Source: Parablautia sp. Marseille-Q6255 (GTDB lineage: Bacteria > Bacillota > Clostridia > Lachnospirales > Lachnospiraceae). Taken from it: a DNA stretch of 64,000 nt. Below are positions 50,191 through 59,056 of the stretch, in pieces. The stretch spans positions 62,001 to 126,000 of the forward strand of contig NZ_CATNVD010000001.1 in the NCBI RefSeq assembly GCF_951230155.1, read 5' to 3'. The notes under the pieces are model-generated. The model did no database searches, was not told the origin of the DNA, and saw only the letters and a list, made by a program, of their open reading frames with translations. A program made the position numbers and the translations under genes. The number at the start of each line of letters is the position of its first letter. The first letter of the stretch is position 1.

Positions 50191-50239
50191 AAAAACAAGG
50201 CCCGCCGAAAAGAATGGGAAACTTGCAGATCGGCGGGCC
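50191..50239 (-). terminator. Terminator directly after the coupling-protein gene
   Basis: GGCCCGCCG (50199-50207) pairs with CGGCGGGCC (50231-50239) around a 23-base loop; the minus-strand side is followed by a run of seven T near 50195. It begins inside the stop codon of the VirD4-like gene. Confidence 0.7.
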
Positions 50240-52092
50240 TATTCGGTATCGTCTGCGGATTCTTCCGCCAGCTCGGATGGGCTGATCTCATAATTGAGGA
50301 ACAGGTCGTCCGGCCTCACCCGCAAGCGGGTAGACAGGTATTTCTCTATATCGAAAGTGTTCTTCGGGTTGAAATCCGAAAGGTACTTATAATTGGGGTG
50401 TTTTGTAATATCGTACTTTCTGGACAGGAAGGGCCGGACGCCGCGTACCTGCAGCAGACACTTCCCGCCGTCCATCACGGCAAGCTCGTCCATGGACATC
50501 AGATCTTTGCCCAGCTTTTGGAAGTTCTGGCCGTGGGATTCCTGCGTGCCCTTCGTGACGCTGGTGTTATACATATCAATGGTTTCTTTCCCCAGCAGGG
50601 CGCTCCAGCTTTTTAGGGTGGTTTCTTCCTTTCCTCCCAGGAATAAGCTGGAATCACAGTTGCCGATAATGGTGTCCATGTTATCCTTATACAGTGCTTT
50701 CAACTGGCTCTGCGCCTGCAGCACCAGGCAGGCCGAAATCTCTCTGGACCGGATCGTTGCCATGAGTTTTTCGAGGTTCGGAATCTGCCCAATGTTAGCC
50801 GCCTCGTCGATCAGGCAGCGCACATGCACCGGTAGCCGGCCTCCATACTTATCATCCGCTCTTTCACAAAGCAGGTTGAAAAGCTGCGTATAAGCCATGC
50901 TCACCAGAAAGTTGAATGTGGCGTCCGTATCGGAAATGATAAAGAACAGGGCTGTTTTCCGGTCCCCGACCAAATCCAGCTCCAGCTCGTCATACATGGT
51001 GATCTCCCGGACTTCCGCAATATCAAAAGGCGCAAGCCTGGCTCCGCAGCTAATCAAAATCGACTTCGCTGTCTTGCCAGCCGCCAGCTTATATTTTTTA
51101 TATTGCCGGAGGGCGAAGTGGTCCGGGTCTTTCTGTTCCAAAGCGTCAAAGAGAAGGTCAACCGCATTTTTGAACGATTCATCATCCTCCCGGACTTCCA
51201 TGGCATTTATCATTTCTACCAAAGTGGAGAAATTCTGCTCGTTCTTGGGAGCCTCATAATAGATGTAGCCGATCAGTGCCGTATAAAGTAGCGTTTCGGC
51301 TTTCTGCCAGAAATCGTCCCCGGATTTTCCTTCCCCTTTGGTATTGGCAATCAGCACTGTCACCAGCTTTAATATATCCTTCTCCGAATGTATGTACGCA
51401 AACGGGTTATAGTGCATACTTTTCTTAAAGTTAATGGTATTGAATACCCTGATCTGATAAGGCTCATAAATGATCCTGCCTTTCTTATTGCGTAAGGGCT
51501 TTCCGTCCTTGCCCAGCCTGGGAGCGCCGCGGGAGAGCAGCTTTCCGCACTCCACCAGGACAGTGCCCTTCGGATCGGTCACTACATAGGAAGAATGGAG
51601 CTGCATCAGGTTCGGTTTTATGAAAAAACGGGTCTTGCCGGAACCGGAGCCGCCAACCACCAGCACATTTTTATTCCGGGCAAAAGCCGGATTTTTGGGC
51701 CTGCCGGACATCATCAGCCCCTCCGTCTGGGTCAGGATGATGTTGTTTTCCGGCTTGGGGTCCATAAAGGGGGCAATATCCGCCTTTGTGCCCCAGCGGG
51801 CACTCCCGTATTCCACATCCTTCCTGTACTTTTTGGCATTTTTCCCTTTCACATAAACCACAAGACGAACCAGCGCGGCACCGATCAGCCCAACCAGCCA
51901 GTCAACCGCCGCACCGGGCATAGAAGTCTGAAAGGCCAGGGTAAAGCCATCCGCCAGTCCCAGCAGCTTTGTAGAAGCGTCAACACCGGGAGCCAGCCGT
52001 ACCGCTTCGCCAACCTTGGCAAAGAACCAAAGAAATATAAGATAAGGAAGGTTGGGCAGCACATACTTTTTCAGAATATCCGTCATCTTCAT
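50239..52092 (-). CDS. VirD4/TraG-family type IV coupling protein
   Basis: A 617-residue ATPase with two N-terminal membrane helices, Walker A VVGGSGSGKTRFF (147-154 core), and Walker B CLIDEAANIGQIP. The middle has YVVTDPKGTVLVECG and the C-terminal RSREISACLVLQAQSQLKAL. It recruits the relaxosome and other substrates to the channel. It overlaps the PcfB gene by 4 bases. Confidence 0.95.
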   Translation of the reverse strand: MKMTDILKKYVLPNLPYLIFLWFFAKVGEAVRLAPGVDASTKLLGLADGFTLAFQTSMPGAAVDWLVGLIGAALVRLVVYVKGKNAKKYRKDVEYGSARWGTKADIAPFMDPKPENNIILTQTEGLMMSGRPKNPAFARNKNVLVVGGSGSGKTRFFIKPNLMQLHSSYVVTDPKGTVLVECGKLLSRGAPRLGKDGKPLRNKKGRIIYEPYQIRVFNTINFKKSMHYNPFAYIHSEKDILKLVTVLIANTKGEGKSGDDFWQKAETLLYTALIGYIYYEAPKNEQNFSTLVEMINAMEVREDDESFKNAVDLLFDALEQKDPDHFALRQYKKYKLAAGKTAKSILISCGARLAPFDIAEVREITMYDELELDLVGDRKTALFFIISDTDATFNFLVSMAYTQLFNLLCERADDKYGGRLPVHVRCLIDEAANIGQIPNLEKLMATIRSREISACLVLQAQSQLKALYKDNMDTIIGNCDSSLFLGGKEETTLKSWSALLGKETIDMYNTSVTKGTQESHGQNFQKLGKDLMSMDELAVMDGGKCLLQVRGVRPFLSRKYDITKHPNYKYLSDFNPKNTFDIEKYLSTRLRVRPDDLFLNYEISPSELAEESADDTE

Positions 52093-52559
52093 CGTTCCGG
52101 CCCTCCATGCGCCTTGTTTTTTACAGGATCGCGGGCCAGCTTTCTCGCAATCTCTTTGAATTTCGATAGCTGGGAGAGAAGGGACGGCCTGTTTTCGCGT
52201 TTTACCATCTTTTGCGTATATTTCTTGAAGGCGGCTTCAATCGCGTCCGCCTGGCTTGCCTTAAAATACACGGTCCACTTAGGCGGGGAAACGCTGATGT
52301 CTTTCTCCACATGGTAGCGGACTTTATATTTCTTTGCGTACCGCTCAAAAGAGCGAATCCGGTCCTCAACCTCGATCTTATGGGCGTCCGGCGTCTGCGC
52401 CGTAAGGCGGCGCATACTGTTCCGTCCGACTTTTGGGGTAGTGCGCTCTTTTTCAATCTTCCGCAGGGCGGCGGCAACAGCAGCCCGCATCACACGACCC
52501 GTCAGTTTTGCGGCCTGGACCGTTACGGATATGGATTTCCGTTCAAGTTCTTCCTGCAA
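52089..52559 (-). CDS. PcfB/DUF3801-family protein
   Basis: A 156-residue protein directly before and overlapping the coupling-protein gene, the usual place of PcfB. The fold region includes SVTVQAAKLTGRVMRAAVAA and YHVEKDISVSPPKWTVYFKA. PcfB-like proteins act at the relaxosome/coupling-protein interface. The C-terminus carries RPSLLSQLSKFKEIARK and ends GGPER, the tail seen on other proteins of the element. Confidence 0.85.
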   Translation of the reverse strand: MQEELERKSISVTVQAAKLTGRVMRAAVAAALRKIEKERTTPKVGRNSMRRLTAQTPDAHKIEVEDRIRSFERYAKKYKVRYHVEKDISVSPPKWTVYFKASQADAIEAAFKKYTQKMVKRENRPSLLSQLSKFKEIARKLARDPVKNKAHGGPER

Positions 52560-52599
52560 TCACATCCTCCTTTCGCATGATATATATAATAAGTAGAAA

Positions 52600-53406
52600 T
52601 CACCGGACCTCCGTTTGGAGGGTTTGCTGCCGGGGCGTCTTTTCAAAGTCTTTGGCCGCCTGCGCCACCTGCACACGGGCGTGGTCGAGAAACATTTTCA
52701 GCATGGATCGGGGGGAATCCCTTTCCACCAGTTCACCGGTCATGCCGCTGCACGCGTCAGGCAGGTAATCCTCAATGCCTTTTAAGGCTTCCTCGTTACT
52801 GCCGATAAAGCCCCAGCAGCTATCCTCCAGCTCGCCGTCTTTATACAGTTCAAAACCATACGCCTCGCCGCGAAGGTAGGAATCGTAATATTCCACCTCG
52901 CCGCGCATACGGTCCTCCGCCTTCTTCCGGGTAGCGGCAGTGAAGGTCTTGCCGCCAAACTCCCGGAGGGCATCTTCCTTGGAGGCGTAGATCCATCCGA
53001 CCTGCCCGCTGTCCCAGGGGCAGGAAAAGCCCGTGGTATTCATGGTAATGCCGCTGTGGTCGTAAAGATACAGCGGCAGCATAAGGAATTTCTGTGAGAT
53101 CACCTTCATCAGCCGTTCATCCACCTCACGCTCATAGGACGGAGAACCAAAAGGGGCTTTGATTTTGTAATTCATCAGGTCCAGCGCCCGTTCATAACGA
53201 TGGGCGCCCCGTTCATCGTCACCCACTGTTTTCAGGTAAAGGTCCCGGAGAAAGTCATCTTTATCTATGTAATTGTGATGGTCGCCCAGATGATAGCGCC
53301 GGTGGAAGCAGACCATTTTCCCGAAATTATCATCCTCACGGGGATTGAACGGGTCATCGTCCGGCTGGATCACCAGCACATACGGGCCGCGTGTCGCTGT
53401 CAGCAT
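52600..53406 (-). CDS. Conserved element protein of unknown function
   Basis: A 268-residue soluble acidic protein. Segments such as YVLVIQPDDDPFNPREDDNF, GFSCPWDSGQVGWIYASKED and WGFIGSNEEALKGIEDYLPD are distinctive and, to my memory, recur in phages and ICEs of Firmicutes without known function. AGGAAGGAGG precedes ATG 53406. It stands 40 bases upstream of PcfB in the same direction. Confidence 0.65.
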   Translation of the reverse strand: MLTATRGPYVLVIQPDDDPFNPREDDNFGKMVCFHRRYHLGDHHNYIDKDDFLRDLYLKTVGDDERGAHRYERALDLMNYKIKAPFGSPSYEREVDERLMKVISQKFLMLPLYLYDHSGITMNTTGFSCPWDSGQVGWIYASKEDALREFGGKTFTAATRKKAEDRMRGEVEYYDSYLRGEAYGFELYKDGELEDSCWGFIGSNEEALKGIEDYLPDACSGMTGELVERDSPRSMLKMFLDHARVQVAQAAKDFEKTPRQQTLQTEVR

Positions 53407-53420
53407 CTTTGGCCTCCTTC

Positions 53421-53846
53421 CTAAAGCTCCGGCCTGGATTTATGGGGCGGCTTCTGTGTCCTCTCTTTATCTTCCGGCGAGGGGACCGGCTGCTTGACGG
53501 CAAGGATCTTACCGCCGATCCGCGCAAACGATTCCGGCGCCAGAAATTGCTCCTTATATTTTTCCAGCAGGTCAGGAGAAAGATCTGAAAAACTTTCTTC
53601 CCCAAGCCCGGTGATAAGAAAATTACCGGCAATGATGTCGTAAATCTCTCCGGTATCATCCCGAAGCGCACGGTTCAAAGGCAGCCCCAGGAATTTCCCT
53701 TCCTCATTGCAGATCAGGGCCACAGGGTCCTCATACGGATAAACCGCCTGGATAGGGCCGTCCACCGCAGCCTGCAAAGACCCAAGCCCCGGCTCAATAT
53801 CTGTTTCATGGGGGATTTCCCCAGGCTGCACCATTAAAACTTTCAT
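53421..53846 (-). CDS. DUF3846-like protein
   Basis: A 141-residue protein. The first 95 residues (IEPGLGSLQAAVDGPIQAVY, LICNEEGKFLGLPLNRALRD, IAGNFLITGLGEE) match the DUF3846 pattern common in ICEs and phages. The C-terminus is basic and proline-rich (PHKSRPEL). It overlaps the upstream gene by 4 bases. Function unknown. Confidence 0.75.
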   Translation of the reverse strand: MKVLMVQPGEIPHETDIEPGLGSLQAAVDGPIQAVYPYEDPVALICNEEGKFLGLPLNRALRDDTGEIYDIIAGNFLITGLGEESFSDLSPDLLEKYKEQFLAPESFARIGGKILAVKQPVPSPEDKERTQKPPHKSRPEL

Positions 53847-54649
53847 CTATGAATATCCTCCTTTTTCTTATCCGGCGCTTTTAGCGGCGCTGCTTTTTCC
53901 TGCCTCTTTGCGTCTGAGAGTTTTTCCAGCACCGAAGCCCGTCCTGCCTTGTCCGAATCACGCCCCGGCGCAGTTACAGTCTTTTCCGGTTCCTGTCCTT
54001 CCACGGTATATCCGGGCAAAAGGGCGCCATGTACGGTAAAATGCTGTTTGTATTGCTCTGGGACCGGAGGGGAAATCTCCGTGAACAAATGAGAATAGGC
54101 TTTCTTCCGGCCTTCCAGATACTTCATAGCAGCATTTTTATCGGTATAGCGTTTCTGACTTTGCCCGGCAATTTTTTCTCCATACCCCTTCTTAGGGGAA
54201 TTTACATAGACATCCCAGGTGACATACCAGGCAACCGGTATGCTCTGTTTCGCTTCCCGGTCATATTTCGTATCTTCCCAAACACTGCAGGTCATCTTGT
54301 AAACGCGGTTGCTGATTTCCTCGCCATCCCGCCAGCTATCTTTTGATCGCCACTGATTCGATGTATGAGCAATCTCCGGGGTCCGAAGATATTCCAGCGC
54401 CCGGTTGATGGTCTGTGTCGCCGCCGCCTGCTGTTCCCATTGTTTTGCCGCAGCCAAAACGATCTCATAGGCTTTTTGCTCCCCGTCAATGCTTCCCTGG
54501 CGCATGGCTTCCAAACTTTCCGTGCCCATGGCGATCAGAGCAGAAATATCTACATTTTCGCAGGAAACACTATGTTTCACTTTTAATTCATATCCGGGTT
54601 TTAAGTCATCCCCATAACGATAAACACGGTAATCCTTGTTTTCTTCCAA
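53843..54649 (-). CDS. Accessory protein of unknown function with shared tail
   Basis: A 268-residue protein starting at TTG 54649 behind GGAGG; the longer frame runs back inside the polyvalent gene and lacks a better start. The centre reads VWEDTKYDREAKQSIPVAWY and NSPKKGYGEKIAGQSQKRYT. The tail RASVLEKLSDAKRQEKAAP with a basic end is one of the clearest cases of the shared C-terminal motif. Confidence 0.65.
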   Translation of the reverse strand: MEENKDYRVYRYGDDLKPGYELKVKHSVSCENVDISALIAMGTESLEAMRQGSIDGEQKAYEIVLAAAKQWEQQAAATQTINRALEYLRTPEIAHTSNQWRSKDSWRDGEEISNRVYKMTCSVWEDTKYDREAKQSIPVAWYVTWDVYVNSPKKGYGEKIAGQSQKRYTDKNAAMKYLEGRKKAYSHLFTEISPPVPEQYKQHFTVHGALLPGYTVEGQEPEKTVTAPGRDSDKAGRASVLEKLSDAKRQEKAAPLKAPDKKKEDIHR

Positions 54650-54662
54650 ATTTTCACCTCCA

Positions 54663-56732
54663 TCAAAGTTCCGGCTCATGGGCTTTCGTCTGCTTTGGCT
54701 CTGCCGGCGTTTTGCCCTGTCCCTTAGCAGCGGCAAGCTGCCCTAAGAGGGAAGGCTTCTCCCCGCCAAAGAGGGAAAGCTGTTCTGCATCCGTGATGAC
54801 CGGCATGGAATCCATGCGGGAAGGCGCAGGCGCCGCCGGCCGGATTTCCTCTAATGTCTGCGGGTGGTCGGAATGGGTGAGAAAATGCTGCCGCTTTAGA
54901 TCTGCAAAAACTTCATCAAAAACCGCATTGATGGCTTTTCGTTCCTCACCCTCCGGGAAGGCTTTCAAAATTTCTATTTTCCCATCCTTGCCGGTGACAA
55001 AAGCAGCGGCGCTGTCGGCGTGGCCTGCCAGGTAATCCGAAATTTCAGGCTCCAGTTTATCTTTGATATAGCAGGCGAAAGCCCTGGCTGTCATCTCTGT
55101 ATTGCTTTCCCAATAGCCGCCGTCTTTTTCACACTCTTTGCCCATACGGACCGAGTTTTTATAAAAATCCGTTTCCACACGGCCAATCTGCGGGGGTTCC
55201 TGATCCTGCATCCCGGACAGCATACGCTCAAAAATTTCCAGCCGGTCACGTTCGCTTTTTGGAATAACGCGTCCGGTCACAGATTTTTTAAAAGCGCTTA
55301 GCTGTTCCACAGAACCGGGAACGCCTGAAAGAAATTCTTCCCGAAGGACTGCGTAAGCCTCCATGTGCATCTCGTCATTCGCTGCCCGCTTGAGCGGGGC
55401 AAGGACCGCCGAATCCAGCCAGCCAGCCGCATTTTTTCGGATACGCTCTGCCTGCGCCTCTGTCCGGGCCGCGGCCTGCTCCGGCGTTTCCGGCTTATAT
55501 TTCATAGTTTCAATCAGCTTCTTAAATGGCTCATACAGGCGGGATTGTTCGGAAAGGAATCCTTTTGCCCCCATTTTCACGCCCAGGTAATCATCCAGGC
55601 CATGCCACCACTCATGCGCCAGGGAACCAGCCCCGTGCATCTTGGTAAGGTTAATGACCTTCCGCAGCGGTTCGTAGTGGGCGGCGGCGTTGCCGCTGCC
55701 GCGGGCGCCAAAGGCAATCGAGAGTGTTCCCTGGTAGGAAATATCTTTTTCGCTGATCTTAAGGACAGCCGCCAGGTCTTTGAGGGCGTCAAACCCCATG
55801 TTCAGAGAAGTGCGCCGATCATTCTGCGTCATCCAGTTCCCAAATTCACCACCGCGGAAAGCAAAGGCGTCAAGATAATCCTGCCCGATCACATCACGAT
55901 TTCCGCGGTAATCCGGGCCAGTGCGCCGGACGCGGGAAAGCTGCTGCGGGACAAACCGCTGTTTTCCGCTGGCTCCGCGCTGCCGGGCAAGATCCTGTAC
56001 CCATTTCAGGGCTTCCTCACGGGTGGCAAAGTTCGTTTTCAGGATCGCATAGCCTTTTGTGACATAGTAGGTATCAGGAAGCCAGTCATTATTCTTTGAG
56101 TAGGCCCTTTTGCCGTCATTGAACCGGATCTCATAGCCGCGGGGAATCTTTTGTTCAGCGGGAACGCCAAACTGCTTCTTTACGGCCCCCTGGACGATTC
56201 TTCTTTCAAAGTCCCGTTCCCCGCGGAAGTACAAGGCATTTACCAGCTTATCGGTAATGACCGGATTATCCCGGCCCTTTTGGGTGGCCCGGATATAACC
56301 GCCGCCGATCCCATGGGAAATACGCTCGCAGTAACCGCCGTCAATAATAAGGGCGTCGAATACATCCATGGCATCCTGTACTGTCTGAACCTTTTCAACG
56401 GCTTCCTGTACCTGCCGGACGGTTGCGATATATTCTTTCTGCCGCGCCAGGCGCTTTTCCGGCGTATCATCAGAACGCAGATACCGCGGGGAGGCGTTCA
56501 GGCTGTCACGCACTACTTTCCGAAAATACAGAATGTCCACCGGAACACCGGATTGAATCAAGGCGTTATAATCCGGCTTTTTCCAGACATTATCTTTTTT
56601 CACATACTTTTCGGCCTCGCGCTCATTCATCCCCAGCAGGTCATCCACATACAGCCCGCGGGCAGCCCAAAGGTCTTTTTTAGCGCCGCCGATCTTTTCA
56701 CCAAAATCTTCATGCACAATTTCCTTCGCCAA
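54663..56732 (-). CDS. Large polyvalent-type protein with a zinc metallopeptidase domain
   Basis: A 689-residue protein. The central part has an HExxH motif (LAHEWWHGLDDYLG, His373, Glu374, His377), so a zincin-like peptidase is likely. The flanking regions (WAARGLYVDDLLGMNEREAE; FGNWMTQNDRRTSLNMGFDA) fit large polyvalent proteins of conjugative elements, which are thought to enter the recipient with the DNA and counter its defences. The C-terminus has KPSLLGQLAAAKGQGKT, the shared tail. It starts one base upstream of... the next gene pair closely spaced with 56733-56981. Confidence 0.75.
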   Translation of the reverse strand: MAKEIVHEDFGEKIGGAKKDLWAARGLYVDDLLGMNEREAEKYVKKDNVWKKPDYNALIQSGVPVDILYFRKVVRDSLNASPRYLRSDDTPEKRLARQKEYIATVRQVQEAVEKVQTVQDAMDVFDALIIDGGYCERISHGIGGGYIRATQKGRDNPVITDKLVNALYFRGERDFERRIVQGAVKKQFGVPAEQKIPRGYEIRFNDGKRAYSKNNDWLPDTYYVTKGYAILKTNFATREEALKWVQDLARQRGASGKQRFVPQQLSRVRRTGPDYRGNRDVIGQDYLDAFAFRGGEFGNWMTQNDRRTSLNMGFDALKDLAAVLKISEKDISYQGTLSIAFGARGSGNAAAHYEPLRKVINLTKMHGAGSLAHEWWHGLDDYLGVKMGAKGFLSEQSRLYEPFKKLIETMKYKPETPEQAAARTEAQAERIRKNAAGWLDSAVLAPLKRAANDEMHMEAYAVLREEFLSGVPGSVEQLSAFKKSVTGRVIPKSERDRLEIFERMLSGMQDQEPPQIGRVETDFYKNSVRMGKECEKDGGYWESNTEMTARAFACYIKDKLEPEISDYLAGHADSAAAFVTGKDGKIEILKAFPEGEERKAINAVFDEVFADLKRQHFLTHSDHPQTLEEIRPAAPAPSRMDSMPVITDAEQLSLFGGEKPSLLGQLAAAKGQGKTPAEPKQTKAHEPEL

Positions 56733-56981
56733 CTAAAACCACCACCTCCTTATCACGGTTTTCGTATATGCTTTTGCCTCAAAGACATAAGAAAAGGCGC
56801 AAGGTCTGCCTAAAAGGTAAGCCAGCGCCCGGTTCCATTCCTCTACGGGAAAGGCACGGTTATCTACTTCAAGAAGCGCCTGCAAAGATAACAGCGGGCA
56901 CCAGTCCCGCAGATCTGGAAAGGACACCCCTAACCGTCTTGCGATTGTATCTAATAAATCAGTATTTGTACGCATCATCAT
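56733..56981 (-). CDS. Small protein of unknown function
   Basis: An 82-residue protein, not recognised (DTIARRLGVSFPDLRDWCPL in the first half; FEAKAYTKTVIRRWWF at the end). It overlaps the upstream gene by 4 bases and abuts the polyvalent gene, so it is translated as part of a chain. Confidence 0.6.
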   Translation of the reverse strand: MMMRTNTDLLDTIARRLGVSFPDLRDWCPLLSLQALLEVDNRAFPVEEWNRALAYLLGRPCAFSYVFEAKAYTKTVIRRWWF

Positions 56982-57754
56982 AATTCCACCCGGTCCGCCG
57001 CCTTAACCGGCGCCTCCTTTTTTGCCGCAGGCTGTACCTTTTCACTATTTTCCTGCATGGCCTTCAAAACGGATGGCCTGCGCTCTGAGGATTCCTGTAA
57101 ACGGTCCAGACTGCCGATAGCTTTTTCAATATTCCGCTTTGCGGCGGTCATACAGGCCCGGTTGACTTTGTACGGTGCGGCAATCACTTTAGACAGTCTG
57201 CCGGGGGCTTTAGGCTCCTGCACCGGTTCTTTCCCTATCAGGGTCCGGCCCATATTCTTCAAATGCCTGCCCGCCTGGTGATACTCCGCAGCAAAATTCT
57301 GGATTTTGGAGACAGCGTTATCGTCAATACGGATGCTGGCGTCTGCCGCCTTTTTGATCCCCTCCAGCAGCGGCTTGATGTGAAAAAAGCGGGAAAGGCC
57401 ATCCAGGGCAGCCGTACCATGTTTCTTAAAGGCAGCAAGGGCTTCTTTACACCCTCCAATTATGAGCTTCTTTAGTTCTGACAATTTCCGGCTCATATTA
57501 GAAATGTTCTGTTCCAACGCTTTACAGCTTCTTTGCAGAACAGCTTTCAGGGAGCGGTTCTGCACCTGCAAAAGCTCCTGGCGCATGGTTCTCAATTCCT
57601 CTACGGCCTCGGCCAGCCGGTTTTCCAGCTCGCCTACATGGGCAACCATTTCAGCAAAATCCCTGCCGCTTGGGGAAGGATTCTCTTTCAGAACGGCCAG
57701 CAGTTCTTTTACATATTCATTTTCTGCAAGAAGCTGTTTGTTCCTTCGTTTCAC
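56978..57754 (-). CDS. Coiled-coil accessory protein (DUF6674-like) with shared tail
   Basis: A 258-residue basic, helical protein. Long coiled coil in the first 120 residues (ELENRLAEAVEELRTMRQEL), a helical middle, and the tail RPSVLKAMQENSEKVQPA ending RVEL. The best start is GTG 57754 behind AAAGGAGG, inside the end of the upstream HTH gene. The DUF6674 name is from memory. It may act as a structural or DNA-associated factor. Confidence 0.6.
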   Translation of the reverse strand: MKRRNKQLLAENEYVKELLAVLKENPSPSGRDFAEMVAHVGELENRLAEAVEELRTMRQELLQVQNRSLKAVLQRSCKALEQNISNMSRKLSELKKLIIGGCKEALAAFKKHGTAALDGLSRFFHIKPLLEGIKKAADASIRIDDNAVSKIQNFAAEYHQAGRHLKNMGRTLIGKEPVQEPKAPGRLSKVIAAPYKVNRACMTAAKRNIEKAIGSLDRLQESSERRPSVLKAMQENSEKVQPAAKKEAPVKAADRVEL

Positions 57755-58037
57755 TCGTCCGGCGTCCTCCTTTCTCCGGGCAGCTTTCCCCGGCAATCTT
57801 ACTTACGATTTCCGGCCCGGATTCATAAATCTGCATCAGCCTCCGGGCCATGCCGCAGGGATGGGCAGCGCCCGTTGTCCAAAGGCGCACCGTGGAAGGG
57901 GTGACATTCATCAGCAGGGCGAAGGCTTTTTCATTGGTTTCCAGCTTTTTCATCAAAGCCTTAACCATGGACGGGCTGTACTCCGGGCAGCGGGCAGCCC
58001 CGGCGATTACCTGAATCGCGGATTTGTCGTTATTCAT
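57717..58037 (-). CDS. HigA-like helix-turn-helix protein
   Basis: A 106-residue protein with a helix-turn-helix (NEKAFALLMNVTPSTVRLWT, followed by TGAAHPCGMARRLMQI), as in HigA/antitoxin-type XRE regulators. No HigB toxin is seen beside it. AGGAGG precedes ATG 58037. It may regulate the accessory operon. Confidence 0.75.
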   Translation of the reverse strand: MNNDKSAIQVIAGAARCPEYSPSMVKALMKKLETNEKAFALLMNVTPSTVRLWTTGAAHPCGMARRLMQIYESGPEIVSKIAGESCPEKGGRRTSETKEQTASCRK

Positions 58038-58049
58038 TGGGTTTTCCTC

Positions 58050-59030
58050 CTAAATTGAAACAGCCGCCTGTTTCTGGCGGCTGGCGTATTTTTCTTCGCG
58101 GATCGCTTGAAGCGTGCGCTGTAATTTCTCATTGTAGTCTTTCCCGCTGCGGGGAGGATTGACAGACACCCGGATTTTTGAAAACCTCTGGTCTGATTTC
58201 AACAGTGCCTTGATTTTCCGGGCGTTGACCCGGCCCGCAAGGTCATTGTCCAAGTAGAGGGCAACACGGGTAATCTCCGGGTGGCGTTCCAGGAAAGCGA
58301 CCAGGGCCACAGGGGAGGTCCCACCCAGGGAAAGCCGGTAGCCATTCCATTGCCAGCCCTCCAGCTTTTGGAGCGTAGCATGGGAGAGGGCGTCAATCGG
58401 GGCCTCGAAAACCGCCAGATGGCGGCTGCCCGGCTGATCCGGCGGGTAGCAGAAGCTAAACCGCTTATCACTGCCGCTGATGTCCTTTTTCAAGTCACCT
58501 GCAATTCCGCGGACGCAGGCAAACCGGCCCGTACCGGTATCATCCCGGCCAACAAAAACGCAAACCGCCTCGTTGTTATAACGGGACTCATAGAAAAGTC
58601 CCAACTGCATACACCGTCTGATGATGTCCGAATGGACTCCCCGGCGTTGGAGATAAGAAACAGCAAAGGTGGCACAGCGTTTCCCCTTGGGGAGGCGGAA
58701 GGGCTTTTTCTCCACCGGTTTCCGCTGTTCCCGGCTGCCGGAAGCTGTATAATGAGAAACAGCAGGGGTTCCGCTGCCTATCAGCCGTTCCACAGCCTCC
58801 ACAAAGCTGTACCCGCGGATTTCCATGAGGTAATCCACGGCATTGATCTTTCGTCCACGGCTGTTCCAGTACCAGTAATTTTTACTCGCCACATAAACCA
58901 GGCTGTCATGCTCATTATGACGATAATTGGCGCCTTCCTGTTTCAGCACGCCGCTTTCGTGAGAAAGTAGATAAGCCAGCAGATCAACTTCCCGTGCCTG
59001 GTCGATCTGTTCCTGGCTTAACTTCGGCAT
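58050..59030 (-). CDS. DUF3991/Toprim primase-like protein
   Basis: A 326-residue protein with the DUF3991 region (YRHNEHDSLVYVASKNYWYW, INAVDYLMEIRGYSFVEAVE) and a C-terminal Toprim domain (AVFEAPIDALSHAT and ALYLDNDLAGR). It probably primes second-strand synthesis of the transferred DNA. ATG 59030 lies inside a 12-codon leader frame and lacks its own ribosome site. Confidence 0.88.
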   Translation of the reverse strand: MPKLSQEQIDQAREVDLLAYLLSHESGVLKQEGANYRHNEHDSLVYVASKNYWYWNSRGRKINAVDYLMEIRGYSFVEAVERLIGSGTPAVSHYTASGSREQRKPVEKKPFRLPKGKRCATFAVSYLQRRGVHSDIIRRCMQLGLFYESRYNNEAVCVFVGRDDTGTGRFACVRGIAGDLKKDISGSDKRFSFCYPPDQPGSRHLAVFEAPIDALSHATLQKLEGWQWNGYRLSLGGTSPVALVAFLERHPEITRVALYLDNDLAGRVNARKIKALLKSDQRFSKIRVSVNPPRSGKDYNEKLQRTLQAIREEKYASRQKQAAVSI

Positions 59031-59056
59031 AATTTCAGCGTTTCATGGATTTTCAT
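59018..59056 (-). CDS. 12-codon leader peptide overlapping the primase start
   Basis: ATG 59056 lies 9 bases after AAAGGAGG and overlaps the preceding stop as ATGA. It reads MKIHETLKLCRS and stops at 59020-59018, after the primase ATG at 59030. Since the primase has no other ribosome site, this leader probably carries ribosomes to it. Confidence 0.5.
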   Translation of the reverse strand: MKIHETLKLCRS

